NCBI RefSeq assembly: GCF_900105175.1
Contig: NZ_LT629771.1
Coordinates: 5,910,622 to 5,974,621 of the forward strand
Reading direction: 5' to 3'
DNA length: 64,000 bases
Origin: Jiangella sp. DSM 45060
GTDB lineage: Bacteria > Actinomycetota > Actinomycetes > Jiangellales > Jiangellaceae
Program-made: the position numbers and the translations under genes
Shown here: in pieces, positions 47,636 through 55,531 of the stretch
Numbering within the stretch: the stretch's first letter is position 1
Layout of the letters: every line of letters starts with the position of its first letter
The notes under the pieces: model-generated
Told to the model about the DNA's origin: nothing
Database searches by the model: none
The model's input: only the letters and a program-made list of their open reading frames with translations

Positions 47636-48775
47636 GTGACGCGTGGCAGGAAGGCCGGCACGGGCGCGCTCATCGCCGTGCTCGCCGTCGCCGTGGTGTC
47701 GGCCGTGCTCATCGGCTGGAACCAGTTCGGCCGCGACGAGCCGGCGTCGGCCAGCCCGGAGCGGTCCGGCCAGACCGCGACGCCACCGGCCGAGGAGCCA
47801 TCGGACACCCCGACCCCGACGGCGACACCCACCCCGACGGTCACCCCGACGCCGACTCCCACCACCACGCCCACGCCGGAGGCGCTGATGGCCACCGGCG
47901 CCAGCGGCGACCAGGTGCGCGAGCTGCAGGCCCGGCTCAAGCAGCTGGAGTGGTACGCGCCCGACATCACCGGCGAGTTCGACGAGGTCACCGCCACCGC
48001 CGTCGCCGGGTTCCAGGGCAAGCGCGAGCTGCCGGCCACCGGCGAGGTCGACCAGGCCACCTGGGACACCCTGGTCGGGATGACGCAGACGCCCACCGAG
48101 GACGAGCTGAACAACGTGCTGACGCCCGGCCCGACCATCCTCGGCCCCGGCGACACCGGCGACCAGGTCCGCGAGCTGCAGGCCCGGCTCGAGCAGATCG
48201 GCTGGTTCAGCGGCGACGTCACCGACACCTACGGCGACACCACCACCGCGTCGGTCAAGGGCTTCCAGGACAAGCGCGGCTTCCCCGCCACCGGCGAGGT
48301 CGACCAGCGCACCTGGGACAAGATCGTCGAGATGACCCGCACGCCCACCGACGACGAACTGCACAACCGCGAGCCCGAGAACAACGGCGGCGACACCGAC
48401 GGCCTCGACCCGCGCTGCCTCACCGGCCGGGTGCTGTGCATCGACAAGTCGACGAACTCGCTGCGCTGGGTCGTCGACGGCGAGGTGCGCATGACCCTCG
48501 ACGTCCGGTTCGGCACCGACGAGCTGCCGACCCGCGAGGGCGCGTTCCAGGTGAACTCCAAGTCGCGCGACCACGTGTCGTCGCTGTACGACACGCCGAT
48601 GCCGTTCGCGATGTTCTTCAGCGGCGGCCAGGCGGTGCACTACTCGCCCGACTTCGCGGCCAACGGCTACAACGGCGGTTCGCACGGGTGCGTCAACGTC
48701 CGCGACCGCGACGCCATCGAGTCGCTGTTCGACCAGGTCAACGTCGGCGACGCCGTCATCGTCTACTGGTCCTGA
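47636..48775 (+). CDS. L,D-transpeptidase with two peptidoglycan-binding domains
   Basis: 379 residues. An N-terminal membrane helix ([19 protein letters not shown]) is followed by a Thr/Pro-rich linker, two PG_binding_1 repeats ([33 protein letters not shown], in part, at about 90-150, and a near copy at about 175-235) and the YkuD catalytic domain with SHGCVNVRD, His350 and Cys352. It forms 3-3 cross-links in peptidoglycan or anchors proteins, outside the membrane. GTG 47636 follows GAGGGGGAGGAA. It is divergent from mshA; a strong terminator follows. Confidence 0.92.
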   Translation: MTRGRKAGTGALIAVLAVAVVSAVLIGWNQFGRDEPASASPERSGQTATPPAEEPSDTPTPTATPTPTVTPTPTPTTTPTPEALMATGASGDQVRELQARLKQLEWYAPDITGEFDEVTATAVAGFQGKRELPATGEVDQATWDTLVGMTQTPTEDELNNVLTPGPTILGPGDTGDQVRELQARLEQIGWFSGDVTDTYGDTTTASVKGFQDKRGFPATGEVDQRTWDKIVEMTRTPTDDELHNREPENNGGDTDGLDPRCLTGRVLCIDKSTNSLRWVVDGEVRMTLDVRFGTDELPTREGAFQVNSKSRDHVSSLYDTPMPFAMFFSGGQAVHYSPDFAANGYNGGSHGCVNVRDRDAIESLFDQVNVGDAVIVYWS

Positions 48776-48786
48776 CTTAGCGCTGA

Positions 48787-48821
48787 CCGACGGCGGCCGG
48801 GGGCTCCCCGGCCGCCGTCGG
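48787..48821. terminator. 16-bp perfect hairpin, bidirectional terminator
   Basis: CCGACGGCGGCCGGGG (48787-48802) pairs perfectly with 48806-48821 around a 3-base loop. It lies between the L,D-transpeptidase stop (48775) and the stop of the convergent hypothetical gene (48826). Confidence 0.9.
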
Positions 48822-48825
48822 CGCG

Positions 48826-49533
48826 TCAGCGCTCGCCCGGGCGGCGCACCGCCCTCGGCCCCGGCCCGCCGGTGGGCCTGGCCGGCGGGACGTCGGCGAG
48901 CTGCCAGCTGTGCGGCGGGCTGGCGTCGTCGTGGCCTCGCGGCAGCGAGCAGGCGTCGACGGCGCGGCCACTGTCAGGCGCCGGTCCCTCGGCGACGCAG
49001 GGCAACGCCTCGGTGAGCATGACGTCGTCGGCGTACCAGAGCAGCCACCACCACGGCTGCGTGCTGACGGCGGCGTGGTCGCGCGGCTGGCCCAGCCCGA
49101 TGTGCGGCAGCCGGTGGCCGGCGGCGTACTCGCACACGATGAGGTCGCCGGCCCGGGCGTCGGACTCGCCGGCGGCGCCGTTCCCACGGTGGAGGGCGAG
49201 CCGTTCGGCGTCGGAGCGCGACAGCACGATCGAGGCGGCACAGGGCGGATCCAGGCCCGCGACCGGCGGCACGCCGGCCGGCAGCGGCTCGACCTTGCAC
49301 AGGTGGGCCGGGCCGCCGCCCAGCCCGACGTCGGTCTCGCTCCAGCGGGTGACCGGCCGGTAGCCCAGGCGCCGGACCAGTGCGTCCCAGCCGCGCGGGC
49401 CCGGCACGGACGGCTGGCCGCGGACCGCGTCGATCAGGGTGCCGTCGGGTCGCCTGATCTGGACGACCGGCAGCGGCCGGTCGGGCGCCAGTGCCGGGAT
49501 GTGGAAGGCGGCGTAGTGCAGGCGAGGCAGCAT
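48826..49533 (-). CDS. Unrecognised soluble protein
   Basis: 235 residues that I do not recognise. Features visible: LHYAAFHIPALAPDRPLPVVQIRRPDGTLIDAVRG at the start, a conserved-looking DLIVCEYAAGHRLPHIGLGQPRDHAAVSTQPWWWLLWYADDVMLTE in the middle (in part), several Cys (AHLCKVE, DPPCAAS, VCEYA, PCVAE, DACSLPRG) and no signal peptide or membrane helix. ATG 49533 gives MLPRLHYAAF; an upstream in-frame ATG adds an Arg-rich leader. The Trp/His-rich centre suggests an enzyme or ligand pocket. Codon use is normal for the window. Confidence 0.6.
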   Translation of the reverse strand: MLPRLHYAAFHIPALAPDRPLPVVQIRRPDGTLIDAVRGQPSVPGPRGWDALVRRLGYRPVTRWSETDVGLGGGPAHLCKVEPLPAGVPPVAGLDPPCAASIVLSRSDAERLALHRGNGAAGESDARAGDLIVCEYAAGHRLPHIGLGQPRDHAAVSTQPWWWLLWYADDVMLTEALPCVAEGPAPDSGRAVDACSLPRGHDDASPPHSWQLADVPPARPTGGPGPRAVRRPGER

Positions 49534-49714
49534 GTCGGATCGGTCTCCGATCCCCCGGGGACGGGGTCGTGAGTACATTGCAAACAGCTAAAAGGTGTCA
49601 CGAACCTCGGACAATTGCTATAGGGAGCCGTAGGGTGCGGCCGGACGCACAGGGGTGCGCGCCCGTGCGTCCTGGTGATAACCGCAGGTCGGGCACGCTC
49701 TAGATTCTGGATCC

Positions 49715-49993
49715 GTGGAGACCTTCGATCCGGATCCTCAGCTGCGCGGCTACGTCTTCGTGCGACTCGCGGACCATCTCCTCGCCGAGATCGCCGCGGG
49801 CCGGATCACGGTCGGCGGGCGCCTGGCCAACGAGCGCGAGATGGCGCAGACCTACGGGGTGGGCATCGGCACGGTGCGCCGGACGCTGGAGCTGCTGCGC
49901 GAGCGCGGCATCGTCGAGACGTACCCGAGCAAGGGCACCTTCGTCATCGCGGCGACGCCTGCCGACGACAGCGGCGCCGACGGGGCCGGCTGA
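49715..49993 (+). CDS. Minimal GntR regulator (winged helix only)
   Basis: 92 residues containing only the GntR DNA-binding domain: YVFVRLADHLLAEIAAGRITVGGRLANEREMAQTYGVGIGTVRRTLELLRERGIVETYPSKGTFVI (in part). There is no effector domain; YtrA-type and actinobacterial short forms act alone or with small ligands. GTG 49715 is 8 bases after a TAGATT -10-like hexamer (49701-49706), so the transcript is probably leaderless. It is divergent from the hypothetical gene and convergent with the sortase, 8 bases away. Confidence 0.82.
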   Translation: METFDPDPQLRGYVFVRLADHLLAEIAAGRITVGGRLANEREMAQTYGVGIGTVRRTLELLRERGIVETYPSKGTFVIAATPADDSGADGAG

Positions 49994-50001
49994 CCCCGGC
50001 G

Positions 50002-50643
50002 TCAGGCGCTGGCCGTCGCGAAGACCACCAGGTTGTCGACGTAGTGGCCGGTGGACTCGTCGAACGTGTGGCAGGTGATCAGCCGCAGCTGGCGGTCCGG
50101 CACCGGGCCGTAGACCTCGTCGGACGGGAAGTCGGCCTGGGGCACCGTGCGGCTGCCGTCCACCACGAACTCAGCGACGGCGCCGGAGCTGAGCTCCACC
50201 TCGATCCGGTCGCCCGGACGCAGCCGCGACAGCGCGGCGAAGACGGCCGGACCGTCCGGCGAGTCGACGTGGCCGGCGAGGACCGCCGGGCCGGGCGCGC
50301 CGGGCACCGGGCCGCCGGCGAACCAGCCCGCCGACTGCCAGTCCTCCGGCGCGGCCAGCCGTCCGTCGTCGCCGCGGTGCAGGGTCTCCAGCGCGCTGTC
50401 GACGCCTATCGCCGGGATCCGCACCCGCACCGGCGCCGTGTGGTCGACGGGGATCGGACGCGGCCCGGTGGTCCCGGCCGGCGTGGTGACGTCCGGCGGG
50501 GCCGCCGCGGGCGACCCGGCCGTGGGCCCGCGGCCCGCAGCCGGCTCCGTCCGGTCCGCGACGGGCTCCGTCCCGTCCGTGCACCCGCCGAGACCGGCGG
50601 CGACGACGGCCGCCACGACCAGCGCCGCCGCCGCTCGGCTCAT
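50002..50643 (-). CDS. Class F-like sortase lacking a downstream Arg
   Basis: 213 residues. N-terminal lipobox-like AAGLGGC (Cys21) suggests a lipid or membrane anchor, followed by a Pro/Ala/Thr linker. The sortase beta-barrel has PVRVRIPAIGVDSALETL, catalytic His125 in LAGHVDSPDGPAVF, and Cys191 in LRLITCHTFDESTGHYVDNLVV. No Arg occurs after the Cys, whereas sortases normally need one there; it may be non-catalytic or use another residue. Class F enzymes are actinobacterial and process LPXTG-like signals. It is translationally coupled to the DUF4397 gene. Confidence 0.82.
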   Translation of the reverse strand: MSRAAAALVVAAVVAAGLGGCTDGTEPVADRTEPAAGRGPTAGSPAAAPPDVTTPAGTTGPRPIPVDHTAPVRVRIPAIGVDSALETLHRGDDGRLAAPEDWQSAGWFAGGPVPGAPGPAVLAGHVDSPDGPAVFAALSRLRPGDRIEVELSSGAVAEFVVDGSRTVPQADFPSDEVYGPVPDRQLRLITCHTFDESTGHYVDNLVVFATASA

Positions 50644-51473
50644 GCCACTCGTCGGCGGCGCGCCAGCACCCCGGTGACGACGGCCAGCCCAGCCGCCAGC
50701 ACCACCGCGCCGAGCGGCGCCGTCCAGCCCGGGGAGGTGTCGAGCCCGCGGCCGCCGGTCTGCACGCCGCCGGCCGGGGCGTCCGGCGTGCCGGTGCTGT
50801 CCACGACCCCGACGACGCTCAGCGCGCCGTCCACGTCGAGGACGAAGAGCGTGTTGACGGTGCCGGCGGCGAGGTCGACGGAGGTACTCCCGGTGCCGGC
50901 GTCACTGCTGAGGTCGAGCGTCCAGCGGCCGCCCGGCACCTCGCTGTAGCCGGTCGCCGTCCCGAAGGCGGCGTCGTCGGCTAGGACCGTGCCGGTGTCG
51001 GTCGTGACGGTGACCGACGGCGACGAGACGGCGGCCGAGATCAGCCGCACGCGCGCCTGGCCCGCCGCCGGCGCCGTCAGGTCGTCGACGAGGATGCGGC
51101 CGGACAGCTCGGCGTTCAGGCCTACCGCGGCGACGGTGATCGCGACCCCGTCCTCGATCTCCACCGCCGCCGTGATGACCGGCTCGGAGTCCGCCGGCGC
51201 GCCGGCCGGGCGCATCGCCGCGGTGTAGGTGCCGGCGGGCAGCCGCGCGTAGCCGGACACGTCGCCGTAGCCGACGTCCTGCAGTTCCAGCACGGACTCG
51301 CCGTCGAGGCCGGTCAGGCTGACGTCGACCTCCGGGGTGTCCGGTGACAGGTGCGCCAGCCGGGCCCAGCCCGCGGCCGCCGGTTCCTCGCTCCCCTGGG
51401 CGCCGGCGGCGGTGCCGGCGGCCAGGGCGACGACTCCCACGGCCGTGGCCAGGGACCTGACGATGCGTTTCAT
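50640..51473 (-). CDS. DUF4397 secreted protein with C-terminal membrane anchor
   Basis: 277 residues. Signal peptide ending TAAGAQG near residue 26, then two DUF4397 Ig-like repeats (WARLAHLSPDTPEVDVSLTG and QARVRLISAAVSSPSVTVTTD start each), and a C-terminal helix with basic tail VLARRRRVA. No LPXTG is visible before the helix (TGGRGLDTSPG), so the adjacent sortase may use another signal or the protein stays membrane-bound. It lies between a GT-C-like gene and the sortase with 4-base overlaps on both sides. Confidence 0.85.
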   Translation of the reverse strand: MKRIVRSLATAVGVVALAAGTAAGAQGSEEPAAAGWARLAHLSPDTPEVDVSLTGLDGESVLELQDVGYGDVSGYARLPAGTYTAAMRPAGAPADSEPVITAAVEIEDGVAITVAAVGLNAELSGRILVDDLTAPAAGQARVRLISAAVSSPSVTVTTDTGTVLADDAAFGTATGYSEVPGGRWTLDLSSDAGTGSTSVDLAAGTVNTLFVLDVDGALSVVGVVDSTGTPDAPAGGVQTGGRGLDTSPGWTAPLGAVVLAAGLAVVTGVLARRRRVA

Positions 51474-53392
51474 GGGCTCTCCTCGGGATGCGGTGGGTCG
51501 GGGAGCAGACCGCGCGGTGCGGTCAGCGAGTACGTGGCGGTGACGGTGGTCCCGTCGGTGTCGACCTGCGACGGCGTGAACGGCGCCGGCTGCCCGAGCA
51601 GCCAGAGCGCCAGCCGGGCCGCCTCGTCCTCCGTCGGCAGGCCGGTGAGCACGAGCCGGCGACGCACCCCGGCGTCCTCGCCCGGCAGCGCGGGCAGCGA
51701 CACGCCCAGCTCGTGGGTGCCGGACAGCTTGCCCAGGACGATCACCAGCCGCGGGTCGACCCGCCCGGCCGCCGCGACGGCGCGCGCGGCGGCGTCGAAG
51801 GTCAGGGCGTCGTTGCGCAGCAGCTGGCCGGTCGCGTACCGGACCGTGTGCCGGTCACCCGCGGCGACCGCCTCGGCGACGTCGCGGCCGAGCGGGTGGA
51901 CCGCCCGGATCTCCACCCGGCCGTCGCCCTGCCCGAACGCCGCGACGACGGTCGACTCGGCCAGCGCGGACCTGATGTCAGCCCGGTCGGCGTCGTCGTC
52001 GCGCAGTGCCGCGGTCCACACGACGTAGTCGTAGTGGGTCCAGCCGGGCGGGCGCGGGTCGAACGGGCCGTCCTCCTGGACGTCGTCGTCCTCCTGGACG
52101 TCGTCGTCCTCCCGCGCGGCGGCGTCCGGGAAGCTGGTGAACGGCACCAGCCCGGCCGCCGCGAACCCGGACCGCAGCAGGTCCGCCCGCAGCGTCTGGT
52201 CGACCACCAGCCGGCCGTCGCGCGGCACGTTCGCCGTCAGCCAGCGCTCGGCCTGGGCGACCGGCGCGACCGGGTCGTCCCGCAGCAGCGGGCGCAGCTC
52301 GCCCGGCCAGGTCGCCGTCACCGCGACGACCAGCGCGGCCGCCGCGGTCGTCGTCATGATGGCCAGCGGCGTCGCCTCCGGCCGCCCGCGCACCGCCAGC
52401 AGCCGGACGACCAGCCGGTGCGCCGTCGCGGGCACCAGCAGGGCGGCCAGCGGGACCGCCGCGACCGGCAGCACGACCGGCACCGGCCCGCCCGGCACGA
52501 CGATCAGCAGCGCCAGCGTGATCAGCGCGGCCGCCGTCGGCCGCAGGGCCGGAAACAGCAGCGCTGCGCCCGCCGCGACCGGCCCGATCGCCACCAGGAC
52601 CGGATCCAACGCCCACCACCGCTCCGGCGCCGCACTGCCCAGGTCGTCCAGCGTCGCGAGCACGTACCCGTAGGCGCCGGCGCTGGCCGCGGCGGCCACC
52701 CCGGTCAGCGCGAGCCGCCACCGTCGCGCCGTCACCTGCTGCCACATCGTCCACACGACGAACGGCGCCACGACGACGAACGTGGGCTGCGTCAGCGCCG
52801 CCAGCAGCACCGCGACCCCGGCCGCCGGGAACGCGACGGGCCGACCTCGCCGCGCCGTCGCCAGGACGAACGCGAGCAGCATCCACAGCACGGCGACGTT
52901 CTCGGCCAGCACCAGCCGGTGCAGGTGCAGCGCCAGCGGCGACGCCGCGAAGATCACGACGGCGACCGCGGCGGCCGGCCGGGCCACCCCCAGGCGCCGG
53001 GCCAGCGCCCACATCAGGACGGCGCCGAGCAGCAGCACGACCAGCAGCGCCTCCCGCCCACCCCCCACCACGTGCGTCGCCCGGTCCAGCGCGCCGGCCG
53101 GCCCGGTCCACGCCGCCAGCTGGGCCGCGGCGACGCCGTTGGCGCCGTCGGTCACCTGGGCCATCAGGTCGCCCTCGGCCTCGGTGAACGCGGGCGAGCG
53201 GGTCATGCCGGCGGCGTGCACGAAGCCGGCCAGCGTCAGCAGCGGCGCCAGCCAGGCGAGGTCCGGGCCGTGCCTGCGGAACCAGCCGCGCACCCGGCGC
53301 GGCCGCGGCGGCCTCGGCTGCACCGGAATCGGCAGCCGCAGGTCGTCGAGGTCCGGCGGCAGCGCGGGCAGGGTCGTCACGGTGTCGCGCAA
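51470..53392 (-). CDS. GT-C-like membrane glycosyltransferase, putative
   Basis: 640 residues. A Pro/Arg-rich cytoplasmic start is followed by about 10-12 membrane helices and a soluble C-terminal domain of about 220 residues. The first outer loop has acidic SPAFTEAEGDLMAQV and a later loop HLHRLVLAENVAVLWMLLAFVLA, both at positions used by PMT/ArnT-type GT-C enzymes that transfer sugar from a lipid carrier; this is inference. A tandem EDDDVQ repeat interrupts the soluble part (52071-52112). First gene of a three-gene operon with DUF4397 and sortase. Confidence 0.7.
   Translation of the reverse strand: MRDTVTTLPALPPDLDDLRLPIPVQPRPPRPRRVRGWFRRHGPDLAWLAPLLTLAGFVHAAGMTRSPAFTEAEGDLMAQVTDGANGVAAAQLAAWTGPAGALDRATHVVGGGREALLVVLLLGAVLMWALARRLGVARPAAAVAVVIFAASPLALHLHRLVLAENVAVLWMLLAFVLATARRGRPVAFPAAGVAVLLAALTQPTFVVVAPFVVWTMWQQVTARRWRLALTGVAAAASAGAYGYVLATLDDLGSAAPERWWALDPVLVAIGPVAAGAALLFPALRPTAAALITLALLIVVPGGPVPVVLPVAAVPLAALLVPATAHRLVVRLLAVRGRPEATPLAIMTTTAAAALVVAVTATWPGELRPLLRDDPVAPVAQAERWLTANVPRDGRLVVDQTLRADLLRSGFAAAGLVPFTSFPDAAAREDDDVQEDDDVQEDGPFDPRPPGWTHYDYVVWTAALRDDDADRADIRSALAESTVVAAFGQGDGRVEIRAVHPLGRDVAEAVAAGDRHTVRYATGQLLRNDALTFDAAARAVAAAGRVDPRLVIVLGKLSGTHELGVSLPALPGEDAGVRRRLVLTGLPTEDEAARLALWLLGQPAPFTPSQVDTDGTTVTATYSLTAPRGLLPDPPHPEESP
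52071..52112. repeat. 18-bp tandem repeat inside the GT-C-like gene
   Basis: TCCTCCTGGACGTCGTCG occurs twice in tandem (52071-52088, 52089-52106) plus a third partial copy to 52112. It encodes EDDDVQ repeats on the minus strand and keeps the frame. Confidence 0.85.
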
Positions 53393-53600
53393 CGCCGACG
53401 CCTCCCCCCGAGGTGTCGCACAGACCTGCGCGCCGGCCCATGGCGCGGCGATGCCACGCCATGATCGCCAGGCAGGTCAGGCTCGCGGTTCCTGACCAGA
53501 AAGTCTTCGGCGGGAGTGTATACCTGAATGTGACTATGTGAGGCGAAATGTGGTGATTGGGTTCCGCGGTTGGCGGTGCGGGCCCTGTCAGTGCTCCGCT
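53393..53600. other. Promoter region of the GT-C-like operon
   Basis: No gene is seen. The part at 53500-53570 is clearly AT-richer, and the minus strand holds GTATACAC near 53517-53524, a possible -10 for the operon starting at 53392. Confidence 0.4.
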
Positions 53601-53720
53601 GGTCCGCCGGCAGGCCGCGCCGCTGGTCCGCCGGTGGGCCGCGCCGCTGGTTCCCCGGCGGGCCGCGCCGCGGGTACGCCGGTGGGCCGCGCCGCGGGTA
53701 CGCCGGTGGGCCGCGCCGCA
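53601..53720. repeat. Five 24-bp tandem repeats
   Basis: Units begin at 53601, 53625, 53649, 53673 and 53697 and follow GGTNCGCCGGTGGGCCGCGC-CGCN with up to five changes. The last two units are almost identical. They lie in non-coding DNA just upstream of the larger repeat array. Confidence 0.85.
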
Positions 53721-54047
53721 AGCGTTCGCCCGTGTGCACGTCGTCGCGGGCCACAGCGACCAGCGCCGCGCGAGTCTGTCGGTGCCCGCCCGTAGGGTGG
53801 GCACCCTCCCTAGAGGGGCGGGTCATACCTACCTCGCGCTGAGCAGCAACCGCACCACTGCCCTGCACTACAGCCACGCCCGCCGCCCGGCACGACTACC
53901 GCCGGGCACCGCCGTGCTACGCCCGCCGCCCGGCGCCACCGCTGCCCCGCACACCGCCGCCCCGCACCACCGCCCGCCGCCGACGCCGGGCGCGCTTGCA
54001 GCGCCGCGCGAGTCTGTCGGTACCCGCCCGTAGGGTGGGCACCCTCC

Positions 54048-55047
54048 CTAGATGTGATGTCCAGGGAGGTTGGTCAGCCGGGTGATCGGTGGCTGGCCTC
54101 CGATGGCGGAGTGGGGGCGGTGGTGATTATAGAAGTGCAGCCAGCCGGGCAGGGCTGTGTTGCGCTGGTCGGTTGACTCGTAGAGGCGTGCGTAGGCCCA
54201 GCCGTCGGCCAGGGTGCGGTGGAATCTCTCGATTTTGCCGTTGGTCTGCGGCCGGTAGGGCCGGGTCCGTTTGTGGACGATGCCGAGGTCGGTGCAGGCG
54301 TCGCGCCAGGCGTGGGAGCGGTAGCAGCTGCCGTTGTCGGACAGCACCCGTTCAACGGTGATGTCGTGGTCGGCGAACCAGGCCACCGCGCGGTGCAGCA
54401 CGCCGATCGCGGTGGTGGCTTTCTCGTCGGTGCAGATCTCGGCGTAGGCGACGCGGGAGTGGTCGTCGACGACGGTGTGCACGAACGCGGTGCCGGTGCG
54501 AGGGTCGTGGCGGTGGTTGCGCTGCCCGGTCCTGTTCGCCGTGGCTTCTCGGTTCTTGTCGCCTTGCTGGCGTCCGAGGAAGCGGTGCCCGCCGCCGTCG
54601 GGGATGTTGGGCGAACTTGGTCACATCGACGTGGATCATCGAGCCCGGGTGCGGGTGTTCGTAGCGGCGCAACGGTTCAGCGCTGACCCGGTCGATACGG
54701 GCAAGCCGGTTGATCCGGCACCGCACCAGCACCGCGTGCACGGTCGACGCGGGCATCCCGAGCCGGCCAGCGATCTGGACCGGACCAAGCCGATGCCGCC
54801 ACCGCAGCCGCACGATCCGCCGCACCACCTCCGGCGTGGTCCTGGTCGGGCTCGAGTGCGGCCGCGAGCTACGATCGGCCATCCCCGCAGCACCTTCGCT
54901 GCGGTAGCGGTCGGCCCACTTCTTCGCGGTGCGCGCAGCGACCATGAACATCTTGGCCGCGGCGACGTAGGTCCAGCCACGATCGACGACCAGCCGAGCC
55001 AGCCGCAGACGGGCACGCGGGGTCAGAGCAGCGTTAGCGTGGGACAC
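54048..55047 (-). pseudogene. IS481-type DDE transposase, frameshifted
   Basis: The N-terminal helix-turn-helix region (LTPRARLRLARLVVDRGWTYVAAAKMF, in part, and VRRIVRLRWRHRLGPVQIAGRLG) and first catalytic Asp (MIHVDVTKFA) are in one frame; one extra C near 54611-54614 moves the rest (NIPDGGGHRFLGRQQ, HTVVDDHSRVAYAE, second Asp in VLSDNGSCY, Glu in NGKIERFHRTL) to another frame. Removing that base restores a full family protein of about 333 residues. The GTG start at 55047 gives VSHANAALTPR. The stop TAG (54050-54048) is outside the element, in the duplicated target CCTAGA. Confidence 0.9.
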
Positions 55048-55162
55048 GAGGGCCTCCGGTCGATGAAGCGGTGAACTAGACAGCTCCACTTCACAACCGG
55101 AGGCCTTCACCTGTCAGCCAGGCTCACCAACACCGGGCGGCACAACCTCCCCGGACATCACA
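54053..55162. mobile_element. IS481-family insertion sequence, 1110 bp
   Basis: Terminal inverted repeats of 20 bp with one mismatch: TGTGATGTCCAGGGAGGTTG at the left end (54053-54072), and TGTGATGTCCGGGGAGGTTG read from the right end (55162-55143). The target duplication CCTAGA is at 54047-54052 and 55163-55168 and lies inside one 82-bp repeat, whose uninterrupted copies have a single CCTAGA. It carries one transposase gene, broken by a frameshift. Confidence 0.95.
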
Positions 55163-55531
55163 CCTAGAGGGGCGGGCCATACCTACCTCGCGCTGAGCAG
55201 CAACCCCACTACCGCCGCCCCGCACCACCGCCCGCCGCCGCCCCCCAGCCCGCTTGCAGCAACCGTGCGAGTCTGTCGGTACCCGCCCGTAGGGTGGGCA
55301 CCCTCCCTAGAGGGGCGGGTCATACCTACCTCGCGCTGAGCAGCAACCCCACCACCGCCGACACCACCGCCCGGCGCACCCGCCGGCCCCCAGCCCGCTT
55401 GCAGCACCGCGCGAGTCTGTCGGTACCCGCCCGCAGGGTGGGCACCCTCCCTAGAGGGGCGGGTCATACCTACCTCGCGCTGAGCAGCAACCCCACTACC
55501 GTCCGGCACGACCGAGGGGCGGGCCCGGCGA

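Larger units (their letters stand above)
53769..55491. repeat. Array of four structured 82-bp repeats, period about 144 bp
   Basis: Copies: 53769-53850; 54007-54052 continued at 55169-55204 (split by the insertion element); 55266-55347; 55410-55491. They differ at one to three bases each. Spacing is 143 and 144 bases between the last three once the element and its duplication are removed, and 238 between the first two; the spacers also share tracts such as CCCAGCCCGCTTGCAGCA. Each unit contains nested inverted repeats: CCCGCCC/GGGCGGG outside, AGGGTG/CACCCT inside. On the minus strand each also has GAGGTAGGT followed by ATG. Confidence 0.9.

Noticed and set aside
53769-55491. Repeat array as a CRISPR
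   Set aside because: Repeats of 82 bp are too long, spacers share sequence with each other, and no cas genes are present.
55183-55509. Minus-strand frame with repeated MTRPSREGAHPTGGYRQTR
   Set aside because: The frame is open only because the 144-bp repeat period is a multiple of three; composition and termini do not resemble a gene. It stays a possibility within the repeat finding.
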